This document shows positions 40,342 through 50,781 of a stretch of 64,000 bases of DNA, piece by piece (within the stretch, counting starts at the first letter, position 1; every line of letters starts with the position of its first letter). The position numbers were made by a program, and so were the translations under genes. The notes under the pieces are model-generated. The model was not told the DNA's origin. It saw nothing but the letters and a program-made list of their open reading frames with translations, and searched no databases. The stretch is taken from assembly GCA_902621165.1 (NCBI GenBank), contig CACNKX010000001.1, forward strand, positions 149,071 through 213,070. The letters are read 5' to 3'. Origin of the DNA: an uncultured Alphaproteobacteria bacterium. Its GTDB lineage: Bacteria > Pseudomonadota > Alphaproteobacteria > HIMB59 > GCA-002718135.

Positions 40342-42141
40342 TTAATCTTTCATTTTTAAAGCGTTTAAAAAGGTATTTTGAGGGATATCAACTTTACCAA
40401 ATTGTCTCATTCTTTTTTTACCTTTTTTCTGCTTTTCTAACAGTTTATTTTTTCTTGTTACATCTCCACCATATAGTTTTTGAGTTACATCTTTTCTAAA
40501 TGATGCCACTGTTTCTCGAGCAATAACTTTACCACCTATCGCTGCTTGAATTGCAACTTTAAATTGTTGTCTAGGAATTAAGTCTTTCAATCTCTCACAT
40601 AGGGCTCTACCTCTTTGTTCAGATCTGTCTTTATGGACTATTAAAGATAATGCATCAACTGGATCCCCATTAATAAGTATCCCAACCTTAACAAGATTAT
40701 TAACTTCGTAACCAGTAATTTCATAATCAAAGCTTGCATATCCTTTAGTTATTGATTTCAATCTGTCATAAAAATCAAATACAACTTCATTAAGAGGAAG
40801 TTTGTATTCAACTAAAGGTCTGCTGCCTGCATAGCCCATGTTTAACTGAATACCTCTTTTAGATGTACATAATTCTAATACTGATCCTAAAAATTCTTCA
40901 GGTACTATTATTGTAGCCTTAATCCAAGGTTCAGAAATATTTTCAACTTTTACTGGATCCGGCATGTCAGTAGGATTATGAAGATTCATATTTGATCCAT
41001 CTTTCATTAAAATTTTGTAAACAACTGATGGTGCGGTAGTTACAAGTTCTAAATTAAATTCTCTTTCAAATCGATCTCTAATAATTTCTAAATGCAATAA
41101 ACCTAAAAAACCACATCGAAAACCATAACCTAAAGCAGGGCTTACTTCTGGTTCATAAGAAAAACTTGAGTCATTCAAAGCAAGTTTAGACATGCTATCT
41201 CGCATATGTTCGTAGTCATCTGAGTCAACTGGAAACATTCCACAAAAAACCACAGGTTGGGATGGTTTAAAACCTGGAAGCACTTCTTCAGTTGGAAGTT
41301 TATCGTCTGTTATTGTGTCGCCAACTTTACAATCAGAAACACTTTTGATACCAGAATTTATAAAACCTATTTCTCCAGGCCCTAGTCTATCCACTTCAGT
41401 TGCCTTAGGAGAAAATATTCCTACTCTATCAATTGTGTATGTGGCACCTGTTGCCATAAATCTAATTTTCTGACCTTTTTTTAGTTCTCCATTTATAACC
41501 CTTACAAGTACAACAACGCCAAGATAGCTATCATACCAACTATCAACTAACATACATTTCAATTCTTTACTTTTTTCACCTGATGGAGATGGAAGCAGTG
41601 TTATAATTTTATTTAATAAATCTTCAATGCCTACACCTGTTTTTGCCGAAACAAGAGAAGCATTGTCAGTTTCAATGCCTAGCACATCTTCAATTTGTGT
41701 TTTTATTTTATCTGGCTCAGAGGAAGGAAGATCAATTTTATTTAGGACAGGCAGTATTTCATGATCATTATTAATTGCTTGATAGGCATTAGCTAATGTT
41801 TGAGCTTCAACACCCTGCGTAGAATCTACTATTAATAAAGATCCCTCACATGCAGCTAAGGATCTGGATACCTCATAAGAAAAATCAACATGCCCTGGGG
41901 TATCCATAATATTAAGTATGTAAGTCTTGCCATCATTTGATTTGTACGAAAGTCTCACTGTTTGAGCCTTAATTGTAATACCTCTTTCTCTTTCTAATTC
42001 CATTGAGTCTAAAACCTGTTCTTTCATCTCTCTATCAGTTAGACCTCCACAAAACTGTATGAGCCTATCGGCCAACGTTGATTTTCCATGATCAATATGA
42101 GCAACAATTGAGAAATTACGAATAGAACTAAGTTCTGTCAT
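40342..42141 (-). CDS. lepA: elongation factor 4
   Basis: [59 protein letters not shown]. Confidence 0.98.
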   Translation of the reverse strand: MTELSSIRNFSIVAHIDHGKSTLADRLIQFCGGLTDREMKEQVLDSMELERERGITIKAQTVRLSYKSNDGKTYILNIMDTPGHVDFSYEVSRSLAACEGSLLIVDSTQGVEAQTLANAYQAINNDHEILPVLNKIDLPSSEPDKIKTQIEDVLGIETDNASLVSAKTGVGIEDLLNKIITLLPSPSGEKSKELKCMLVDSWYDSYLGVVVLVRVINGELKKGQKIRFMATGATYTIDRVGIFSPKATEVDRLGPGEIGFINSGIKSVSDCKVGDTITDDKLPTEEVLPGFKPSQPVVFCGMFPVDSDDYEHMRDSMSKLALNDSSFSYEPEVSPALGYGFRCGFLGLLHLEIIRDRFEREFNLELVTTAPSVVYKILMKDGSNMNLHNPTDMPDPVKVENISEPWIKATIIVPEEFLGSVLELCTSKRGIQLNMGYAGSRPLVEYKLPLNEVVFDFYDRLKSITKGYASFDYEITGYEVNNLVKVGILINGDPVDALSLIVHKDRSEQRGRALCERLKDLIPRQQFKVAIQAAIGGKVIARETVASFRKDVTQKLYGGDVTRKNKLLEKQKKGKKRMRQFGKVDIPQNTFLNALKMKD

Positions 42142-44531
42142 TATTTTCTTATAGATGCATCAAGCGATTGAGATATTTCATCTATTATTTTTTGAGATAA
42201 TTCTTCAATTTCTTGATCGTTGAAGGTTTTATCTTGAGGTTGTAGTAAAACCCTAAAAGCAATACTTTTTTTATTTTCTGGAAGTTTATCACCCTCATAA
42301 ACATCAAATATCGTTACATTTTGAATTATATTTTTATCTATTTTTTTTACTTTTTTAATTATTTCACCAGCCTTTACTTCTTTTGGAAAAAGAAAAGCAA
42401 AGTCTCTTTCAACCATTTGATAGGGATTGTTAGTAAAACCTCCTTTTGAAGAAGATTTATTCTCTTGAAATTGTGAAATATTGCCCAAATATATTTCAAA
42501 ACCGCACACCTTGAAATTAACATCCATTGTTTTTAATAGAACTGGATGTAATTCTCCAAAATTAGCTATTTTGTTTTTACCAAGCCTCAAAGAAGATGAT
42601 TTGCCAGGATGATAAATTTTACCTTCTAATTTTTCATATAGCAAATTATCTATAGGTACATTTAAATCAGCTAAAATAGAAAATAAATCAGCTTTTATAC
42701 TAAATACATCAATATTTTTTTTATTTGATAACCAATTTTGTTCATCAGATGAGCCATAAGCTATAGCAGTGGCAACATTTTCTTGTTGGTCAGGTAGTGA
42801 TTTAGAAAAGTTTGGACCTACTTCAAATATTTTAGCCCTCAAGTACATTCTTGCTTTATTTTGATTTATTGCTTCTAATAAATTTGGAAGCGTAGATGGT
42901 CTCATCGTATTTAAATCGGTACTTATAGGATTTTTTAAACTAATTATTTCATCTGATATAATTTTAGCATTATTTTCATCCATAAACGACCAAGTTACAA
43001 CTTCAGAATATCCATTCAGAGCCATAATTTTTTTACTTTTATAAAAAGTTTTTATTTTTGTATTTAAAATCTGCTTTTTTTCTTCTTGATTAGTTACTTT
43101 TTTAAGAGGAATTTTATTATAACCATAAATTCTAATTATTTCTTCGACGATATCTGCCTCACCAACAATATCTGGTCTAAAAGTAGGACTTTGAATTTCA
43201 AATTTTGATTTTTTTTCATTAACAGAAAAACCAAGTGAAACTAAAATTTTTTCTTGTTCCTCATTATTGATTTCTATTCCACCGAAAGTCTTCACTTTAT
43301 TTGTATCAAACATAAATGGTTTACTTTTTTCTATATTAATTTCTGAAGAGACAAATTCACTAACTTCACCACCACATAATTCTAAAATCATTTGAGTTGC
43401 AGCATCTACACCCCAATAGATGGAATCAGTATCTATCCCTCTTTCAAAACGGTAACGTGCATCACTTTGAAGATTAAGTTTTCTTCCGGTTTTAGTGACA
43501 GAAACTGGATCAAATAACGCAACTTCTAGAAAAACATTTTTGGTTTCCATACTACAACCACTATCAAAGCCACCCATGACCCCGCCAATTCCATGAAGTT
43601 TATTTTCATCATCAGAAATTACAATCATATCACTATCACATTTATAATTAACTTCATTTAGTGCTAAACACTGTTCATTTTTATTGGCTAGTCGCATTTT
43701 TAAATTGCCTGAAACTTTGTCAGCATCATAAACATGTAGCGGTCTTCCCAAGTCATAAGTAATGTAATTTGTAATGTCAACAAGAGCTGAAATAGGCCTT
43801 AATCCGATTGCAGTTAATCTATCTTGAAGCCATTTAGGGCTTTCTACATTTTTGACATTTTTAAAATATCGACCTGCTACTCCAGGACATAGATTATTAT
43901 TTTGAAATTCTTTTTTCCACGTAATTGGACTTTTGAATGATTCTTTTGATTTTTTATAATTTATGTCTTTTAATTTACCAATTCCTGCTGCCGCTAAATC
44001 TCTTGCGATACCTCTGACCGATAAACAGTCAGATCTATTTGGAGTTAAATTAATTTCAATAATAGGTTCATCTATTGCAAAAATTTTACTAAATAAATCA
44101 CCAATTTTATAATTATCTTTTACTTCAATAATTCCATCATGTTCATCAGAAATACCCATCTCTCTTTCTGAGACAAGCATTCCGCAAGACTCAACTCCTC
44201 TAATTTTAGTTTTTTTTAAATTTAAGTCAGTTCCAGGAATATAACTATTTTCTGGCGCAAAAATTCCAAGCATACCTTCTTTTGCATTTGGAGCACCACA
44301 CACAACTTGATAATTTCCATTTATTGTTTCAACCTGACATACTTTAAGCTTATCTGCATCTGGATGTTTTTCTGCTTTTATAACTTTAGCTACTGTAAAA
44401 TTCTTAAATATTTCTGATTTATCTTCTACACTTTCAATCTCTAAACCAATATTGGTTAAAGTATCTGTTATGGTATTTAAATTTGCAGAAGTATCTAAAT
44501 GATCTTTTAGCCAGTCTAGTGTAAATTTCAT
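42141..44531 (-). CDS. pheT: phenylalanine--tRNA ligase beta subunit
   Basis: [18 protein letters not shown], tRNA-bd domain, [11 protein letters not shown]-terminal FDX-ACB. Confidence 0.98.
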   Translation of the reverse strand: MKFTLDWLKDHLDTSANLNTITDTLTNIGLEIESVEDKSEIFKNFTVAKVIKAEKHPDADKLKVCQVETINGNYQVVCGAPNAKEGMLGIFAPENSYIPGTDLNLKKTKIRGVESCGMLVSEREMGISDEHDGIIEVKDNYKIGDLFSKIFAIDEPIIEINLTPNRSDCLSVRGIARDLAAAGIGKLKDINYKKSKESFKSPITWKKEFQNNNLCPGVAGRYFKNVKNVESPKWLQDRLTAIGLRPISALVDITNYITYDLGRPLHVYDADKVSGNLKMRLANKNEQCLALNEVNYKCDSDMIVISDDENKLHGIGGVMGGFDSGCSMETKNVFLEVALFDPVSVTKTGRKLNLQSDARYRFERGIDTDSIYWGVDAATQMILELCGGEVSEFVSSEINIEKSKPFMFDTNKVKTFGGIEINNEEQEKILVSLGFSVNEKKSKFEIQSPTFRPDIVGEADIVEEIIRIYGYNKIPLKKVTNQEEKKQILNTKIKTFYKSKKIMALNGYSEVVTWSFMDENNAKIISDEIISLKNPISTDLNTMRPSTLPNLLEAINQNKARMYLRAKIFEVGPNFSKSLPDQQENVATAIAYGSSDEQNWLSNKKNIDVFSIKADLFSILADLNVPIDNLLYEKLEGKIYHPGKSSSLRLGKNKIANFGELHPVLLKTMDVNFKVCGFEIYLGNISQFQENKSSSKGGFTNNPYQMVERDFAFLFPKEVKAGEIIKKVKKIDKNIIQNVTIFDVYEGDKLPENKKSIAFRVLLQPQDKTFNDQEIEELSQKIIDEISQSLDASIRK

Positions 44532-45593
44532 TTATAGCCCTGATCGTGTTTGGTTATCCAAAATACTAAAACCATAATGATCCAACCATCTATAATTTGG
44601 ATCAAAAAAACTTCTTAAATCTGTAATGCCATATTTAAGCATCGACAAACGCTCAATTCCCATACCAAAAGCAAAACCCTGAAACTGTTTTGAATCGATA
44701 TTACAATTATCTAAAACTATAGGATTGACCATTCCACAACCCAATATTTCTAACCATTTATCTCCTTCACCAATTTTAATTTTATTATTTACTTTGGTAT
44801 AAGCTACATCCATTTCTGCACTAGGCTCGGTAAAAGGAAAGTAACTAGGGCGAAAACGGTATTGTAAGTTTTTTACTTCGAAAAATTCTTCTAAGAATGA
44901 AACGAGTGTTGATTTTAAATCAACCATAGTAGAACTTGTATCAACGACTAAACCTTCTACCTGATGAAACATAGGAGCATGTGTAGCATCTGAGTCACTT
45001 CTATAAGTTCTGCCAGGCACAATAATTTTAATAGGTGGTTTTGTGTTAAGCATAGTTCTCACTTGAACAGGACTGGTATGGGTTCGAAGAACATTTTTGT
45101 CTCCATTATCCTGAACATAAAAAGTATCCTGCATTTCTCTTGCTGGATGATGTTCTGGGATATTTAAAGCTGTAAAATTATTAAAATCTGTTTCTATATC
45201 TGGACCTGTTTCCACTGCATAATTTAAATTTCCAAAAATTTCTATAATATTAAATATTGTTTGACTAATTGGGTGTATTTTTCCTTTTTCAGAAATATTA
45301 GGTGGTAGAGTAACATCAATTGATTCTAAATTAATCTTGTTTGAAATTTCAATATTTTCAATTTCTGTTCTTTGGTTTTTAATACCTTCTTCAATTTCTT
45401 TTTTAATAATATTTAATTCCTGTCCTTTCGATTTTTTTTCTTCAATCGACAAAGAGCCTAATCCTTTTAAAGCTTCAGGTATTAATCCTTTTTTACCTAG
45501 ATAATATAGTCGAAGTTTTTCTAAATCTTCGAAGGATTTTGAAGCTTTAATTTTTTTTAGAACATCAATTTTATTTTCAGCAAATGCCATCAA
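44532..45593 (-). CDS. pheS: phenylalanine--tRNA ligase alpha subunit
   Basis: LRTHTSPVQVRTM, YRSDSDATHAPMFHQVEGLVVD, GFAFGMGIERLSMLKYGI. Confidence 0.98.
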   Translation of the reverse strand: MMAFAENKIDVLKKIKASKSFEDLEKLRLYYLGKKGLIPEALKGLGSLSIEEKKSKGQELNIIKKEIEEGIKNQRTEIENIEISNKINLESIDVTLPPNISEKGKIHPISQTIFNIIEIFGNLNYAVETGPDIETDFNNFTALNIPEHHPAREMQDTFYVQDNGDKNVLRTHTSPVQVRTMLNTKPPIKIIVPGRTYRSDSDATHAPMFHQVEGLVVDTSSTMVDLKSTLVSFLEEFFEVKNLQYRFRPSYFPFTEPSAEMDVAYTKVNNKIKIGEGDKWLEILGCGMVNPIVLDNCNIDSKQFQGFAFGMGIERLSMLKYGITDLRSFFDPNYRWLDHYGFSILDNQTRSGL

Positions 45594-45619
45594 TATCTAT
45601 TATATTTTATTAATTAAAA

Positions 45620-45973
45620 TTATCTAGCAGATTGAGCTTTATCAACTAAAACTTTAAAAGCCTCTGGCTGGTTAACTGCAAGATCCGCTAAAATCTTTCT
45701 ATCTATTTCAATAGATGATTTTTTAAGACCAGATATAAATTGCGAATATGTTAAACCATGAAGTCTAACACCAGCATTGATTCTTTGAATCCATAAACCC
45801 CTAAAATCACTTTTTCTTTTTTTACGATCTCTATAAGCATATTGCATACCTCTTTCGACAGCCTGCACAGCAACTCGAAAAACATTTTTTCTTCTACCGT
45901 AATAACCTTTTGCTCTTTTAATTACTTTTTTGTGTCTAGCTCTTGCTGTAACACCTCGTGATACTCTTGCCAT
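45620..45973 (-). CDS. rplT: 50S ribosomal protein L20
   Basis: [28 protein letters not shown]; start corrected from 46012 to 45973. Confidence 0.98.
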   Translation of the reverse strand: MARVSRGVTARARHKKVIKRAKGYYGRRKNVFRVAVQAVERGMQYAYRDRKKRKSDFRGLWIQRINAGVRLHGLTYSQFISGLKKSSIEIDRKILADLAVNQPEAFKVLVDKAQSAR

Positions 45974-45983
45974 TGATTTCCCC

Positions 45984-46184
45984 TTACTTGTTGTATGGTA
46001 ACATATGATCAATCAAAGCAGAATCACCTGGTGACATAATTGCAGATCTTTTCGTGTTACGAATAAATTTATTGGAACGTTTACTCATTCCATGTCTCTT
46101 TCCAGCAGGTTTAAATTTAATTTTACCAGTACCTGTTCTAGAAAATCTTTTTTTTAAACTACTCTTAGTTTTAAGCTTGGGCAT
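45984..46184 (-). CDS. rpmI: 50S ribosomal protein L35
   Basis: [24 protein letters not shown]. Confidence 0.98.
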   Translation of the reverse strand: MPKLKTKSSLKKRFSRTGTGKIKFKPAGKRHGMSKRSNKFIRNTKRSAIMSPGDSALIDHMLPYNK

Positions 46185-46286
46185 TACTATCTCCTATATT
46201 GTAAGTTTTCCCGTTAGGCTGCCCCGCAGGCCATAACAAGTTTTGAAGGCTTATACTGATAATTGAGTATTTTGCAATATGTAGAA

Positions 46287-46826
46287 TTATTTAGCAACTT
46301 GAGGGACAAGTATCATCATTATTTGTCTTCCCTCAAACTTAGGAGCTACTTCAACTTTTGCATATTCTTCGACTTCTGAAGTTAGTTTTTTTAGAAGATC
46401 AAAGCCTAAATTTTGATGCTCCATTTCACGTCCTCTGAAACGCATAGAGACTTTAACTTTATTACCACCACCTATAAACTTTGAGAGTGCTTTAATTTTA
46501 ACATTATAATCGTGGGTATCAATGCCAGGTCTCATTTTAATCTCTTTAACTTCAATTGTTTTTTGTTTCTTTTTTGCTTCTTTCTTACTTTTTTGCTCTC
46601 TATATTTTAATTTACCATAATCTATAATTTTACAAACTGGTGGATTAGCTTCAGGAGACACTTCAACTAAATCAAAACCTTCATCTTCTGCTTGAATTAG
46701 AGCTTCACGAATGCTTAAGATCCCCATTTGTTTACCACTACTAGATATTAGTCTGACTTCACTTGCAGTAATCTGCTCATTGATTCTTGGACCAGTATCT
46801 TTCTTTGTTTTGAAATTTACAGCCAA
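46287..46826 (-). CDS. infC: translation initiation factor IF-3
   Basis: GPRINEQITASEVRLI, CKIIDYGKLKYREQKSKKEAKKKQ, VKVSMRFRGREMEHQNLG. Confidence 0.98.
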   Translation of the reverse strand: MAVNFKTKKDTGPRINEQITASEVRLISSSGKQMGILSIREALIQAEDEGFDLVEVSPEANPPVCKIIDYGKLKYREQKSKKEAKKKQKTIEVKEIKMRPGIDTHDYNVKIKALSKFIGGGNKVKVSMRFRGREMEHQNLGFDLLKKLTSEVEEYAKVEVAPKFEGRQIMMILVPQVAK

Positions 46827-46982
46827 AATTATATAGAGATTGAGTTAAAGCTATTAATTAATAGCATATTAGGAAATTAAGTCTTTTGTCATATTTTGTT
46901 AGGATATAATCTCAAATGAATTTAAATTCAAGGGCTGATTTTAAAAAATATAAACTGTTTTTTAAGTTATTAAATACACTTT

Positions 46983-47990
46983 ATGAAAATTTGTTTAATT
47001 AGAAACGATAAAATGGGAGATATGATCCTTACTCTTCCAGTTGTTCAAGGGTTAAAACAAGCTAATCAGGATTGTAAAATTGATATTGTATGTTCTCAGA
47101 AAAATCAAAAAATATGTAAAAAATATAAATCTATTACCAAAATTTTTTTACTTCAAAATAAATTTTATCAAGTCTTGAAAATAATTTCAAAATTAAGAAA
47201 TGAAGATTATGATTATATTTTCACATTTAGCCCTGGTATATTAAGTATATTAATATCAATTTTTTCTAAAAGTAAAATAAAGTCATTATTAATTTTTAAA
47301 TCTCGATACAAAAATAATTACATAAGTAAATTTATTGATAGAATTTTGGGTAAAATCTTTTTTACTCACTGCTTAATAATCGATCGTCAATTAAGATATT
47401 CCAAAAAAATCCCAATTCATCAAACAGAAATTATGATGGAGTTAGTTACTAAAAGTGGATTAAGTTATAATAATACTGCAGAAATTAAGAATGAATTAGG
47501 ATTTAATAAAATAGAAATAAGTTCTAAGAAATTATGCTTAATTCACTTGTCTTCAAAATGGATCAATAAATATTTTTCAGAAGAAAATTTTATTAAACTA
47601 TTAGATAATCTTAAAAATTTGAAAATCAATATTGTAATGACAACTGATGGAACATCAAAAAATGTATTCTATGAAACATTTAAAAAATATGAAATTATTA
47701 CTAATGAAGAGTTTGAAAATCTTAAAAGTATAAATAATATTTTAATCTTAGATAAATTAAATTTTGATAATTGGACATCAATAATAAACTCTTCAACATA
47801 TGTAATTACACCTGAATGTGGATGCACACATATTGCATCACTTTCTGAAACAAAACTTTGTGTTATTTATGATTCAGATAATCTTCCAGGTATGATTGCA
47901 GAAGAATATGCGCCATGGAAGAAAAAATATACTAAACTATTCTCTAACAACCAAAATTTAGAAAAAGAATTAATTTCATTTATTGATTAA
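46983..47990 (+). CDS. glycosyltransferase family 9 (heptosyltransferase-like)
   Basis: MKICLIRNDKMGDMILTLPVVQGLKQ; TPECGCTHIASL. Confidence 0.88.
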   Translation: MKICLIRNDKMGDMILTLPVVQGLKQANQDCKIDIVCSQKNQKICKKYKSITKIFLLQNKFYQVLKIISKLRNEDYDYIFTFSPGILSILISIFSKSKIKSLLIFKSRYKNNYISKFIDRILGKIFFTHCLIIDRQLRYSKKIPIHQTEIMMELVTKSGLSYNNTAEIKNELGFNKIEISSKKLCLIHLSSKWINKYFSEENFIKLLDNLKNLKINIVMTTDGTSKNVFYETFKKYEIITNEEFENLKSINNILILDKLNFDNWTSIINSSTYVITPECGCTHIASLSETKLCVIYDSDNLPGMIAEEYAPWKKKYTKLFSNNQNLEKELISFID

Positions 47991-48911
47991 TTTACTATCT
48001 TGTAAAAAATCTAAAACTTTTTTTACTGAAATTGAGTCCATTGTATCGGTCAGAATCGTATAAGCATTTTTATATTCAGATAAGTTTGATTTTGAGATAT
48101 CATTATCTTTAGCTAAAAAAAGAATAGGTGAATTACTTAGAGCTGCTATATGACCTGGGCCAGTATCATTACTAATTATAAAATCACTTTTTTTAGCGAT
48201 GGAATAGATGATTTCAGGAGGTGATTTATCGCTTAAATCAATAACCTTCTGACATGCATTATTGATCGTTTCTACTGTTTGTTTATCTGATTTTTGCCCA
48301 ATAACACAAATATGATATCCTTTTTTTTCTAGAGTACTTGCAAGTATTGCAAATTTATCTGGTGACCATTGCTTGTCCTTGCCTGATTTAGAAACACCAG
48401 GTATCATTAAGATTATTTTATCTTCATTAATTGCCGTAATATCTCTGGAAAGCCAATCTACATTTTGATAAATTTCATTTACTCCAAGTAACTTTAGTTG
48501 ATTGTATAAACCTTGTTGTGGAGATTCAGTTCCTTGTGGAGGAATTACATATTGAATATCACAATTAGAACGAGATCCGTTAACTTTTACTTCTGAAATA
48601 AATTTTAAGAATGACCAATAATTATTTGTTCTTTTAGAATTCTGTAAATCTATGATTAGATCGTATTTATTTTGATTAATTTTTAATATAACCTTAAGTG
48701 AATCAATTATTCCTTTTCTATTATCTTTAAAAATCGAATTAAAATAATTTGAATTGCTTAAAAAATTTGCATATTTTTCTTCAGTTAGCAAGTCAATAGT
48801 GGCATTACTAAAAAATTGCTTAATTGATGCCATAGCAAGTATAGAAAATGCAATATCACCAAGTGATCCATGCTTTACAACTAGTATTTTGTTAAATTGA
48901 CTGCTGTTCAT
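47976..48911 (-). CDS. glycosyltransferase family 9 (heptosyltransferase-like)
   Basis: ILVVKHGSLGDIAFSILAMASIK; SNDTGPGHIAALS. Confidence 0.92.
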   Translation of the reverse strand: MNSSQFNKILVVKHGSLGDIAFSILAMASIKQFFSNATIDLLTEEKYANFLSNSNYFNSIFKDNRKGIIDSLKVILKINQNKYDLIIDLQNSKRTNNYWSFLKFISEVKVNGSRSNCDIQYVIPPQGTESPQQGLYNQLKLLGVNEIYQNVDWLSRDITAINEDKIILMIPGVSKSGKDKQWSPDKFAILASTLEKKGYHICVIGQKSDKQTVETINNACQKVIDLSDKSPPEIIYSIAKKSDFIISNDTGPGHIAALSNSPILFLAKDNDISKSNLSEYKNAYTILTDTMDSISVKKVLDFLQDSKLINK

Positions 48912-50019
48912 ATAAGTCTACGTAACTTTGTACCATTTGGTATTTTGAAAATGTTTTTGATATATAGTCTTTACTTTCTAATGAAATATTAGAAAATTTT
49001 TCTTTATCTATTTTTATAATATTTTGAAGTTTTATGTTTATTTCATTATATTTATGTGGATCTACTTTATAAATATCATCTAATTTATTGAGCTGATCTT
49101 TAACACCACCATAGTTAAAGGCTAGTACCCTTTTTTTCATTATTAATGCTTCGCTTATAATTCTTCCAAAGCCTTCAGCTTGTAAAGGAAAAGAGGTAAT
49201 AATTGATGATAGGTAATATAAAGTTTTTAAATCATCTCTTGGTAGACTGCCTATAATCTTACATTTATGACCAAGGTTAAAACTTTGAATTTTATTTTGT
49301 AGTTTCTCTGTATAAGATTGATTTTTTGTATCACCTGCAAAATAAAGTAAAAAATTATCATTTTGCATCTTATTAAACATATCTAAAAACTCAATTTGAC
49401 CCTTCCAGTTTGTTAGCCTTGCAGGATATAGAATAATATTTTTTGAGGTATCAATTTGATACTTATTTATTATATTTTCTATTTGAGAATCTAAAATTGG
49501 TTTTTCAAAATATTTAACATCAACTCCTCTATTAATCACTTTAATTTTATTTGAATCCAAATTGTATTTTTTACTAATTTCATTTTTTACATAATTTGAA
49601 ATAGCAACAATCTGATCAACTTTGGATAATTGCTTATTATAGATTTTTTTAAAATAAAAATTACCACTATACACATTATGAAATGTAGATATTGTTTTGA
49701 AGTTTCTATTTTTTATAAAACTTAAAATCCATGCTGGTGCTCTTGATCTTATATGAACAACATTAATATTTTGATTAAAAATTAATTTTTTTAATTGATT
49801 AGCAATTAATGGATAAATAAAAAAATTTTTTGAGTTAACTGGTAATTGAAAATGATCAGTATAATTTTTATCAATTTCCTTAATTAAACGCCCTCCATTT
49901 GAAATAATATTATTTTTTAAATTTAATTCAGATAAATAATTTGCAACTTCAATAGTGCCTCTTTCGACACCACCAGAATCTAAAGAGGGAAGAATTTGAG
50001 CGACATTAAATGATGACAT
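48892..50019 (-). CDS. glycosyltransferase family 4
   Basis: LPSLDSGGVERGTIEVANYL, YPARLTNWKGQIEFL, EGFGRIISEALIMKKRVLAF. Confidence 0.93.
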   Translation of the reverse strand: MSSFNVAQILPSLDSGGVERGTIEVANYLSELNLKNNIISNGGRLIKEIDKNYTDHFQLPVNSKNFFIYPLIANQLKKLIFNQNINVVHIRSRAPAWILSFIKNRNFKTISTFHNVYSGNFYFKKIYNKQLSKVDQIVAISNYVKNEISKKYNLDSNKIKVINRGVDVKYFEKPILDSQIENIINKYQIDTSKNIILYPARLTNWKGQIEFLDMFNKMQNDNFLLYFAGDTKNQSYTEKLQNKIQSFNLGHKCKIIGSLPRDDLKTLYYLSSIITSFPLQAEGFGRIISEALIMKKRVLAFNYGGVKDQLNKLDDIYKVDPHKYNEINIKLQNIIKIDKEKFSNISLESKDYISKTFSKYQMVQSYVDLYEQQSI

Positions 50020-50049
50020 TTTATTAAAATATAAGTATTTGTATCAAAG

Positions 50050-50781
50050 ATGCCTTACTTTATTAATAAGAAAAAAGAAAGAATTCGCTATAAATCTATA
50101 AAGGGTAAGGGGCCTGGTATCATCTTTATACATGGTCTTAACTCAGATATGAGTGGTCAAAAGGCTTTGTCTTTAGAGAGATTTGCGCGAAAAAATAAAT
50201 TGCGGTTTATCCGTTTTGAATGCCGTGGTCATGGTAAATCTGATGGAAAATTCGAAGATTTTACAATTTCAGATTGGAAGAAAGACTTAATTGATATCAT
50301 TGATAATATTGCAAAAGGACCACAAATACTGGTTGGTAGCAGTATGGGTGGATGGTTAATGTTTTTAGCTGCCAAAGCAAGACCAAAAAGAATTGCTGGA
50401 TTAATTGGCCTAGCGGCAGCACCTGATTATATCGATGGGTTTTATAAAAAACTACCTTTAAAGAAAAAACAAGAAATGAATAAAAAAGGAATTATTAAAT
50501 ATTCCTCCTACGGGTTTAGTTATCTTATAAAAAAGAACTACATTGTTGAAGGTAGAAAAAATAAAATTTTAAATAAAGAATTCAAATGGAATAAGCCCTT
50601 AATTTTAATACAAGGACTAAAAGATAATGTTGTCACTCCAGATGTTCCAGAAAAAATAGTAAAAAAAGTTAAAGGTAATCAAATCGAAATAAAATTATTA
50701 AAAAATAGTGATCATAGATTATCCGATCCATTTGATTTAAAAATAATGAATGATTCTATTCAATCAATAATAAAAAACTAA
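50050..50781 (+). CDS. alpha/beta hydrolase
   Basis: IIFIHGLNSDMSGQKA, CRGHGKSDG, LVGSSMGGWLMFLAA. Confidence 0.93.
   Translation: MPYFINKKKERIRYKSIKGKGPGIIFIHGLNSDMSGQKALSLERFARKNKLRFIRFECRGHGKSDGKFEDFTISDWKKDLIDIIDNIAKGPQILVGSSMGGWLMFLAAKARPKRIAGLIGLAAAPDYIDGFYKKLPLKKKQEMNKKGIIKYSSYGFSYLIKKNYIVEGRKNKILNKEFKWNKPLILIQGLKDNVVTPDVPEKIVKKVKGNQIEIKLLKNSDHRLSDPFDLKIMNDSIQSIIKN

Noticed and set aside
45974-46012. N-terminal extension [13 protein letters not shown] of L20
   Set aside because: Conserved L20 begins MARVSRG; the extension overlaps rpmI
46916-47002. 28-aa ORF MNLNSRADFKKYKLFFKLLNTLYENLFN upstream of the GT9 gene
   Set aside because: Overlaps the GT9 start, no distinctive composition, readily explained by chance in AT-rich DNA
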